DNA from: Chimonanthus salicifolius
Taxonomy: Eukaryota > Streptophyta > Magnoliopsida > Laurales > Calycanthaceae
Assembly (NCBI GenBank): GCA_013350335.1
Contig: CM023534.1
Coordinates: 4,464,001-4,528,000 of the forward strand
Direction: 5' to 3'
Length of the DNA: 64,000 bases
Shown: piece by piece, positions 45,701 to 57,700 of the stretch
Layout of the letters: every line of letters starts with the position of its first letter
Numbering within the stretch: position 1 is the stretch's first letter
Position numbers and translations under genes: made by a program
Notes under the pieces: generated by a model
The model's database searches: none
Seen by the model: the letters and a program-made list of their open reading frames with translations, nothing else
What the model was told of the DNA's origin: nothing

Positions 45701-48700
45701 ATTTCTATGAATAGAGTGTCTGTTTTTAAGCATAGAGTCCCCTTCTATTCAATTCCTATAATGAAATTTGATAGGGTAGAGTGGAAATGTAAAACTTAGA
45801 AAGCTGATTTTGTATAGATGGGAAAATGGCTGTCATGAGTGGGGTGGTAAGTGAAGAAAGGGGTAAAGAGGGAATGCTTGTCGAACATTGTTTTGATAGG
45901 TGATACTTCTTTTAGTATGTTTCAAAGTTTTGGGGGTGTACATTCAATTATTACAATCACATGGTATAATATAGAAATTAGCCTTTTAAGTTTTCATAAC
46001 CTTTTATGATAATATTCCTTGTTACGGATGAAAAAGAGAAGATCTTAACCATTCTACTTGAGCAAAGATGGAAACTGGAAAACGGAAATCTAAAGGGGAA
46101 ATTGAAGAAAAGAGCTATAGGAAGATTTTTCCCATCAGGGTAAAATTGTTGGAGATGATATTCATTGGTGTTATGGCCAGTTTAAAGCTTAAAGTTTATG
46201 ACCTAGTTCATTCCTTGATCGAAAGGCATGTGACTTAGATTCATCAGAGGCTGCCAGATTGTGTTTTATTATCACATTATCTACATTTTTGAGCATAATT
46301 TTGATAATTTTAATATTATTATTGACAATTACACAAATTATGGTATCTCTTAGTGATTTCTTGGTGCTAACATTTTCTTTGTTTTCCATATTTTTGCAAG
46401 TAAAAGAATATGAAAAAATTGTGTATTTTTTTATATTTCATATTCTCATTTTGTCTGCCCAAGTCAGATTCACCTTTCACTAGACTGGTGCATGTGGCTA
46501 TATATTTTTTTTGTCATTCTTACTCTTATTTGTTTGATCAATTATGCCATTTTCTTGTGAATTGTGTGGAGATTTATCGTCTAATCTGATGCTATCTCCT
46601 TTGTTACATGGTAGAGGATGATACAAGCATACCTTCTGATATCAAAGTACCGATTCTGCAATCTTTTCACAGTCACATATATGATACTGACTGGCATTTC
46701 TCATGTAAGTCATATTGGGTGTATTGTTACACAATTTAGTATTTATTATTTATTTATTCGTTCATTTTGTAGCTTCTCTTTGAAGTTAGTTGCTTTGGCA
46801 AGTATTTCTCTCTAATTTATATTTGAAATTCAATAAAGAAAATACTTTGCCTGTAAAATACTACTTTTCTGGATGTAGGTACTTGATGTTGGTGTTTCTT
46901 ACATTTCTTATTTTATTTTTAAATGTTGGAATCAGTCTGCCCTTGTAGAAATATCTAGTTAAGCTATAAACGGAACCTGATCCATTACCTCGTTATGGCT
47001 ATCGATAGGCCTGTTTAAGCATGGCTATGGTATCTTATGGTAGTCAATTCACATAACGTTGTCCGATCTTCTGTAATGTCGGAAACATTGGCTTAGGCTC
47101 TATTTTTTATCAGGTTAGGAACAAATGCCTCAGTGGCCGCATCGCTACTAATTAAATCAGAAGCTTGATGAAGCTGATGTTAGGCCTCATTGAGGCTTAT
47201 ATTTGATCTATAGTTATGTCCGAAACTATATTGAAGAAAAATCTTTTTTGAAGTTTTGACTCGGACACCTGGAACCTTACTGGTAAGGTCTAGGTGTGAT
47301 TTGTTGTTAATTGGGAATCATTTTCTTTCCTGAGCCTGAACATCTGATTGGCTAGAGATGAACTTTATCCTGACTGATAGCAGGTTGGTTCCGAAAGCTT
47401 GACAGACCAGTGTGGCTGTCAAGGGCAAGACTCTTTTTTCCTGAAAAGGAGGGCAAGACCTTTTCATTGATTAAATATTGTATGATCCTATGGTTTGGTG
47501 ATCCAGACCATTGAACAGATGGGCCTTAACTTTTTAGATAGAATTCCTAAAATGTATTCAGCCTGTGACAAATTCAAATACGGCAAACCTAGTGCAACAG
47601 GATTTAGTTAAAGCATATTCTACAAAGTATCTTTCAAGCATTAGGTTTTGACATGAATATGTCCAGCACATTTAAGTATCCAGGTATTCAGGAATCAGCC
47701 TATTACTGAATGTTTGAACTGCTGAAGTAATTTTTTTGCCTGTTTGAATATGCTAATCTTGTGCATCTCAAAAAAAAAAAAAAAAAAAAGCAATAATATT
47801 GTGGGGTTTGCACTATATAATATTGGTGTATTGATGGATTTAAATATTATAGTTTATTAATTACAGCGATTTTCTGGCTTTTAGGTGGTACAAAGGATTA
47901 CAAAGTTCTCATGGATAAGTTTCATCATGTTTCTACTGCATTTTTAGAACTTGGAAAATGGTATTTCTTACTCTAGAAATTCTTTTAAGTAGCTGAAGGA
48001 ATCTCTGTACATAATATTATTTGTTATTCTAACTTGCTTCATTACAATTATTGTTAATATTCATGGCATTCAGTTACCAAGAGGCAATTGAAGACATCAC
48101 TAAACGAATGGGAGCAGGAATGGCAAAGTTTATATGCAAGGAGGTTTGTCATTCATATTCTGCAGCATGTGATTTATCAAACTGAATGGTGCCTTGATTT
48201 CCATATATTGATAAACAATCATGAGTACTATATAGTATATATTACCAATGACAGAGCCTATAATGCTTTCCCATATTGATTGGTTTTATAGATTCCCTTT
48301 GTTTAGCAGATATCAACTGACTGATAATCAAACTGAATAGTGCCTTGATTTCTATATATTGATAAACAACCATGAAGTTACAGTGATAATTAATTAATTA
48401 TATAGCATCAATGGCAGAACCTACAGTTCTTTCCCAAATTGATTGGTTTTATAGTATCAGCTAACTTTTTGGTACAAGTGACACAACAATTCGACAAGAT
48501 TCAGGTTTTTTTTTTTTTTTGAAAATGGGAAAGGGAAGGGGGGGGGGGGGGGGGGGGGGGGGGGTGGTGGGTTGTGGTGGGTGGCTTTTGGAAAGTGGAG
48601 GCTTCAGCATGGATTTTCTTCATTTTAATTGAAAGAAAGACTTTTGAAGCCTTTTTATTATGAAGGGATTAACATATCTCTTCCATAGGATCTACATCCT

Positions 48701-51700
48701 TGATCAAAATATTGTAATATGATAAATGGAGAGTCATGGTATATATATATATATATAAATAAATAAAATCATATACTATACCTTGGCCTTTTAGATTTGG
48801 TTGGGCCAAAGTCCACTTTGGATTGCACCTCTAGCTTGATGGAAGCAACTAGGATTAAGAATTTAGAAGGTGTTGGGAGAGATGTTGGGTTGTTTCTCAA
48901 GTTTGTAATACTCCCATTTACACGCACTTCAAGCTACAATGGTTCAAATAACACAAGCAAACTCTTTAACTTGGACTGAAATCGGGTCGGGTCGGGTTTC
49001 TTAAAACCCAACCTGACCTAAGTCAATATATTATGGAACCCGACCCGACCCGAGATATTGACCCGAATTCTAACCCCACTCAACCCGAAATCTGACCCGA
49101 CCCTCATATTGAACTCATTTTAGCTTAATTATAGCCGGCTTGGATCGGGTCGGGTCGGGTTAATTTGAAAATTCCTCAACCTGACCTGACTCGAATTCCA
49201 TGCTGATTTTTGGCTTCTCAACCCTACCAGACCCGTTGTCCCGACTCTCATGACCCGACTCGCATGGTTTCTCGGATCGGGTCAAAACCCGACCCGAGTT
49301 TCACCCCTATCTTTAACAGAAGAGTTTGACAAATTAATCCCCATGAAAGCATGCAAAAGTTTCACAACCATAAGGCATGCTAGAGTTTCTCAATTTAATC
49401 TCCATGAAGGCTTGGAAACACATGTACATTCATATCTCAGTATGACCTTTTGGGCTTCATATAACTGGGTTGCATGATAAATCTTTCTCATCAGAGGATG
49501 CCATCAAAGCTCCACAAATTGTACATCTAGTTAGGCCGTATATCATGTCCTACCTATATCATCTACCTTCAGATCTAATAAACACAGTTTAAAGATCTTA
49601 GAATAAATCTACTTTAGATCAATTGATCCATATATTAATAAATATCAAATGAATGGGACTTAAAATCTTTAATGTTGATGACCTAAATATAGTTGATAGG
49701 ATGAGAGCAGGGCGGGCAAAATGTAGATAAGTTAGTAGAGTTTTTTGTGGTAGAATAGTTCCACATTTCTTAAAAATAAGATTTTACAAATTAGTTTTCA
49801 GACCTGTAATGCTCTATGGAGTGGAGTGTTGGGCAACAAAGAAAAGATAAATAGACAAAGTTAAGGTAATAAAGACACGCTATATTGGATGAGTGGATTA
49901 ACACTAAAATATATGAGTTAGAAATGACCACATCAGGATAGTTTAAAAATAACTCTAATAAATGAAAATAAATGATAGAAACTCGTTTGAGCTGGTATGG
50001 GCACTTGAGTAGAAGACCAGAGTCAGTTCTAATACGTAGAGTTGAGAGGTTAAAAATTGTAGCAGTGTTATCGAACTCGGGCCGGACTGCGGTTGAACCG
50101 GATGCAACCGTCCCATCCACGGTTCGGTTCCACTATTAACTCGTTAGGAAGAAAAACCTGTAAAAAACCCTTTTGAGCTGTGGTCAAAATCGGTTTTTCA
50201 ATTTCAGCCGTGACTCGCGACCTGTGACTCGAAAAATCTGTTTTTAGAAAACGTGGGATGACGGGAACGGAGAGAAGAAATGGAGAGAGAGATAGAAGGA
50301 TAGATAGAAAAACCTTCTCCATTCTTCGTCGTCTTCTTTTAACTTTTCTCTGTTGCTTCTTTTGTGTGTGAGAGAAGAGATAGGAGAGGTCTCAACACCC
50401 GATGTACCTACTACCCACTTTTAATATTTTCCATTTCTCAAATAAAGTAGATATTAAATAACAATGGGAGAGGGTCTCAGCTCCCGAGGTACCCACTTTA
50501 ATTTTTCTCATTTGGGAAGTAAGTATTAAATAAGCATTGTTAATTTTTTTTCAAAAAATGTGCCTTAATATAAATATAAATAATACTATTTATAAATATG
50601 TAGCAAAGTATTATTTATATTTACTAATATAAACTTCATATTTTTAATGAAAAATAGTTAAATTTTAAGAATTTTTTATTTTTTTTTATAAATACTAAAT
50701 ACTTAATATTATATTGATAGATAGGGGTTTGACCGAGTTTGACCACGGTTGAACCTGGTATAAACCTTATTCAACTCAACCTTCCTCGAAGACGGTAAGG
50801 TAGATGGTCCGGTTCTGATAACATTGAATTGTAGGCACAAGGAGGACAGGTAGACCATTGAAAATGTGTAGGGAATAATGAAGGACATGATAATTTTCAA
50901 AATAAAATAAAATACTGAAGGACATGATGGATAGTTGATCAACTGACCTTATGGTTCACGATAGGGTCTAATGGAGAAGGAGAACTCAAAAAACTAATCC
51001 TAGATAGATAGGATTTTGGCAAATGACGATGATGATCTTGACTGTTGGTCTAAATGGCCACACCTATATATGTGTCTGTGTGGTTAGTAGAGAATGAAAG
51101 TGTACCTAAATATTTATTAAATCTTGCTATTATAAATTGTCATCATTATCCTGGAGGGCTTGTCCCATCCATATGGGATCCACTTTGTAAGTATTTAGGC
51201 TATTTATGGCTATATTCTATGTCGTTCCACCTTTTTTTGTAATGAAAAAGGTCACAACTATTGCTTTATGAAAAAAGAGTGCATCCAAGGGTAAAGAATA
51301 AAACAAAGCTACAAACCCCAGTACACTTGTATGGGTCTCGAACCAGTTCCATTAAAATGGACTCATGAAAAAGTTAATTGGTTTGAAGACACCCCTTCCT
51401 TAGCTAGATCATCAGTTTTATCATTAGCCTCCCTTAAGAGATGCTGCACCTTGAAATATCTCTTATTATTTCTCACATGTTTTCCACCTTATCTTAATAC
51501 CTATAAGGATATTCAGCTCCTCTAGCCCATGGAGTCACTACAAAGGAGTCCCCTTCAACTATATCACCATAAGAATGCTGCTCCTTCTCTGGTTTTCTTT
51601 CGCAAACTCTATGGTACTTCATGGCCCATGCTTTTTGACCTATCCCCATTGCTGCAACGCTGGTTTAGTGTTTGAGGCCCTCCTAAGTTCCTGATCTTGT

Positions 51701-54700
51701 GGAGAATTCTGCTTCATACTGTGGTATGGTCTATTTGGTGGGAAAGGGACCACATAACTTCTAGTAATACTGTCGTCCATGTGAGGCAAATCGTTATTAG
51801 GATGAAGTTCAAATTGGCTTCTTGGATGTGCATTAAGTAGGAAATTTGAAATTTGTTTGTTCCGAATGCTTGTAGAGCTTGGAGGAAATGTTGTGATCTA
51901 GAGCTTTGTCACAAATATCGGCGGTATTTTCAAATTTATCACGTTTTTATCGGCAAAATACCATTTCAGTGTTAAAAACGCGTTTTTATCACCAGGACGA
52001 CAAATTTCCGGTAAATTCCCGATAAAATCGCATTAAAAACATGATAAACGTTAATAACGCGATAATATCCGTGTAAATTGCCGGTAAATTCCCGATAAAT
52101 TCCCAGTAAATTCCCTAAACCATTTTTATTTCATTAATTTTTTTATTTATTCTATTTTTTTTAAAATATTATAATTTCTGCGAGACTTTTCCGTTAAATT
52201 CCCGGTAAAAATCCGAGAATTTAAAAATATCCCATTATTACTAATTGCCGTTAATATCTCGAGAACGTTATTTGTCACAATGAGCTAGAGTAGCTTGCTG
52301 TCTTTTTCATCTCTTGTTTTATTAGTAGGCATAAGTGTCTCTTGTGGTAGCAACTGTGTTCTATTTGGGAGTATTCTTTCTTTATTATTAAAGTAACTAT
52401 TTAAAAACTCACTTGATTCAATTTAATGGAAATGGCAACATTGATGAAAATATAAAAAAAGTGAGTTTCATATACCATCTAATCAAAAGGGTTATATTGA
52501 ATTAGATAAATTAAAATCAAGAAGTAAAAGAACAACTTGGCTAAGGAATGTTGAATCAAATGCATCAAACCGGCAAGAAGATTTTGAAAAAGATTATGAA
52601 GAATCAAACATTAAAAACATAGAAAGAAAAGACAATCAAATTGTTGTTAATGAAGCAGAAGTAGAATTTTTGTTGAAAAGATATTTGCTTTTTCCATTGA
52701 GATGGGATGATGCTTTGGAATGAACAATGATCAATGATAGCAAGATATATTTTCTCCTCAGATTGACAAATCCAAGGGAAATGTTTGCATCTTCTATTCA
52801 AAGAGGAGAAATGTGCTTGAATGTGAGGTCGATTTAGAAAGATATACTCTTACATCATCATTATCATCAAAGCCGTTGTCTCATTTATTTAGGTTCAACT
52901 TGAGTTTTAGTTTTCTACTCAACCTTGTTGACAATTGTATTCTCCATCACTCCACTGGTTAATTCAAATATCTCAGTCTTATAAAATTGATAGAAAGGGG
53001 TATAATTTATACATATATGTGTATATATGTATGTATATACATACATATGTAAATAAAGGGGAATGATGACTATTGAATTACTCTGTTTGCCTAACAAATG
53101 GGATGTATAATTGATTATGTACGATGAGTATTTCATTGGTCCATAAGATTAAATACCAAACTTAATCCACCATTTAGTTAATGAGGAAGTGGACCTCTTC
53201 AGCAGCTTGTATCCCTCTTTGTATTGGTATCTTTGTCTTTCCTCAAGACAAAGGATTTTTGCATATTATTCTTTGTCTTCTAATTATGAGAAAAAAAGGA
53301 TGATACCAAACTATTGAAGATAATGAGAAAAAAAAGACACATTGATGAGAATTATTTCGATGGATCCCAATGGACAACATGGAAAGATGCTTGTCAATTG
53401 GAGATGATATGATTTTCTTATTCCTAAAAATATTTTTCCCGCAATCATTGTAAAGGATTGGAATTCTAAGATGTTTCAATATTTCCAATATTATGGATGA
53501 AATTCTGTATACTTCAAATGGTAGCAATGTAATGAATTGTGGGCAAATTTTGGATGAGGACAATGTATTGATACTGATCTTAATAAATTCATTTAATTCA
53601 AATTGTTCCATTGGCTCAATTATTTATTGGAGGATTTGGCTTGTATGAAGTGTTAGATTAATAGAAGTAACACCCAAGCATTTGATGAATCATTTATTCC
53701 GACAAAAAAGGATTCTGTTTACTTGAATTCTCCCATATCAAATTCAATTGTGGAAGAATCACCCTTGAATTCTCCTTATCAAATTTTCTTTATTTTTCCT
53801 TTTTTAAAGAAACTGGCCATAATATGCTTGATTTATGCATAACATCACGAAAAATGGTTGCAATTTTTTTTATTGCTGCTTAGTATTGGCAATGGGTCCA
53901 AAAAAGAATCTAATAGTGTAAAATTTAGATAATTCTAACTTGTCAAAGTAACAAGCCATGGCATTTTTTTTTAATCTTCTTCGGAGGAAATATAAAGTAT
54001 TTTTGTTGATATTCTACATTTATCCAAGGGTGATCTAGGTTATTTCAATCAATTTCTTTTTTCACCCTCTTTTATGGGGAAAGAATTTATAATACATAGA
54101 GGAGGTGGTCATGTGGAGGTGCTCATTATTGCAACCGTTATTGGGTTCGAGTTAACCCACTTCTATTATTGTTGTGGATTTAAATATATATGAAGAAAAT
54201 ATTTTTAATTTTATCGAATTTCCTTATATTCTTAGTCCAAAAGGTCAATGCTTACCACATTAATTTGTTTTTCATGTAATTTTGCCACTGTTTGAACCAC
54301 ATTCCGATCTTGAAATTCCTTATTATTGAAGGCTTTGTGTGAAGGAAATACTCTAGTCTATGTTCCATTTAAGTAAATCTTTTCTACATTTTTTGTAGGT
54401 TGAAACAATTGATGACTATGATGAATATTGCCACTATGCGGCAGGACTTGTTGGACTAGGATTGTCCAAGCTATTTTATGCATCCAAGTTGGAAGACATG
54501 GCTCCGGATTCCCTCTCAAATTCAATGGGATTATTTCTTCAGGTTTTGCTTGGATATATTTGGGAACCCATAACTTTTTATTTTCATACTAGTAACCTTT
54601 TTTTTGGTTCTAGTTTTTGCATGGTCACAAGTTGCACCATTTTGCTTTCACATTGCAGAAGACGAATATAATTCGAGACTACCTAGAGGACATAAATGAG

Positions 54701-57700
54701 ATACCAAAGTCTCGCATGTTTTGGCCACGTCAAATATGGAGTAAATATGCTGACAAACTTGAGGTGCATTGCTGATATTCCTTAAAACCCTTAATGAGAT
54801 AAATTCCTTGCTTAGTGTAACTTTGCAACTCTTTTTTTTCTGCATATAATGGTGAGTCCAACCTGGGCAAAAAGGTTGGGAAGATGGATTAGGGAAGCTT
54901 CAAATGTGCAAGTAGAACTTGGATGTGACAAGATGATTTAAATATCTTGACTAGCCTTCTAATGCCCATAATGTGTGCGCCTTTTATCCTGAATGCTAAT
55001 AGGAGGCAAATGGCTACCCAAAGTCCAAAATCTGAAGAATTCAATCAGAGATACACAGGTTTTGTTGGAAATTTAAGATTAGTTTAAATTTTTGGATCTG
55101 AATCCATATGAAAATTTAATATCCGTTTGTTTTTCCTTTTTAATGTACATGTGGATATTTGCAGATCCAGTTGCAATTAATATAAATGGTATAGATGTAA
55201 GTAATATAGCTAAAAAGGGTATACACATGCCATAAGTAATGTAATGTTAAAAATAACAGAAAATCCAAATTTGAGTCAGCTGTGGATGTGGATGCGGATT
55301 TAAGTATATGGATGCAGGTCTGGATTTGATTCTTGTATTAAGGATTTCAAATTTGGATCTTGCATTTAGGAAGTGGATCCAATTGTTTATTGTACATATC
55401 TGATGACCTGAATCTGAGCCATTTACATCACAAGCTGTTAACAGGCATGTGATGAAATCTTTGTTCTCCTTACTTAAACCTAATCCTCCAATGAGTTTCC
55501 CATTTTAACCCATTTAGAAACCAGCAACTCCCTCTAAGGTTAAGTGCTTTTGTTGGATCGCTCATCTTAATAAGGCTTTGACCATTGACAACCTCAATTG
55601 AGAAAATCTTCTTCACCCAATATGTAACGACCCGTCCTGCTAGCATGATATTAAAATCTACCTCCCCTTAAAGCCAGAGCCGTCCCCGGCTCTGTTCACA
55701 CAACAACCAAGTCCACACCCTCAGACAGAGAGTTGAATCATGCTCTGATACCATTTGTAACGGCTCGTCCCGATAGTATGATATTATCCGCTCTGGGCCT
55801 CACACACGCCCCGCACGGTTTTCAATTGGCGAGCCAACCGTCTGTTTCTCCCAAAAGGCTTCATGCTAGAAGGAGGAAGGCTACCGCTTATATACCAGAG
55901 AATTTCTAAAGCAACTAATAATGTGGGACTTTTTCTCCTCCACACTATAGACCCCCTCTGGGGTAGGGTATTAAACAATATTCGTTATCTTTGTTCGAGG
56001 AATGAGGAATCTATTGATCACCTATTTATCTATTGCCCTTTTGTTTTGCCTATTTAGTCCCAAGTTGCTCTCTCTCTCTCTCTTTCTCTCTCTCTGTCTC
56101 TCTTTGTATGGACAATTCTTCCCTTCCTTCTGCTTCTCATTTCCCATTGAGAATTGGGTCCTCTCACAAAGAGAAGCAAGCTCTTAGGAAAATGAATTTT
56201 GGTCTATTTGGCTAGAACGAACTAGAAGTTTTGAAGAAAAATCTGTGCCATCGGAAGGTGTGGCTTTCAAAATGAGATCGAACACTATTCAGTGGGCATT
56301 TTCTTTAGATTCTTTTTCTGGTATACACTCTACCCTGTCTAATGGTAGCTACATGCCATTGACCTAAAATCTTGCTATATTTGTAAGTTTTGACTCTGTT
56401 TTCCAGGCCAGTCTCAGTGGGCCTGTTTTTTATCTTTGTATTCCTGACTAAGTTTCAATAAAAGTGTATGTTATCATTCCAAAAAAGGGCATGTGATGGA
56501 ATACCATCATGTAGTGGAGTTAAAGTAGAACTTAGAAAGTTAACCCCAGTAGATGGGATAAACAACCTTAATGATAATGATTAGAGAAGTTCCAAACTCA
56601 TCTTGATTGGATGGTCATCACTATGATTTTAGGGCTTTGTATGAAGATCAATAGTGAGTTGTTGACAAGGATAAATGAAGTAACACTCCATTGGATTGGG
56701 TAACTCTAATCAAGATCAAGGGCCTCTACACTTTATTATTGTTGTTGCTGTTATTATTAGGGTGGAGTGGGGGGGTGTGTGTGTGTGTTTTTTTTTTTGG
56801 GTTGGGGGGGGGGGGGGTGGGGGGGGGATGTGTGGTGGTTGGGTTAGTGTTTTGGGTATACAGGTAAACCTCGCATAACTGTCAATGGAAGAAAATTAAC
56901 ATGCAGGCGTGTGTGCAAACACTGTCACACAACTCAAAACAATAAAGCTGGGGATACTTGTAAGGGTCAATGTTGCTAGCTATGTCCTTGGACCCTCTTC
57001 AACCACACACTGTACTAAAACTTGAGGATATGATAGGCATGTCTTTGGGTCAAAGCTCATGCTATTCTTACGGCATGATATTTTTCTAGTCCTAGTTAAT
57101 TTTCATTTGTCTCATTTCATTCATTTAATGTGTTTTTTCTATTGTATTCTTCAGGACTTCAAATACGAGGATAATTCAGTCAAAGCAGTTGAATGCTTAA
57201 ACGAAATGGTCACCAATGCATTGATACATGTGGAAGATTGTTTGAAGTACATGTCTTCTTTGCGAGATCCATTTGTTTTTCGATTTTGTGCCATTCCTCA
57301 GGTAAGGAACGATTTTGAGGTTTCAATGAAATGGCTGTGTAATTTCTTTAATTAATCCACAATGTTGATTTTTATAAGATATTACACCTAGGCTCTAGTG
57401 CTCAAATTACAACGTGCAACCATGGCCATGTGGGCTACCCTTTTCAGACTCTCCTTCCTCCCCCTCTTTTTCCCTTTTGAATTCTCACCTAATATGACCC
57501 CAATCTAAGTTGTACAAACCATTGATCTAAGCCCATGAATTTCCATTTCCAGATAAAATTGAATCGTTGGGCCCTTAAAACCATGGTTTCACTTATCCAA
57601 TCAAGGTGATTTTTTTATAAACACCTTATTAAAAAAAAGATCTTTTCGACTCTCCCATCTACGTTGACTCATGTGGGACCCACAATCAGGGTGTGCGTAT

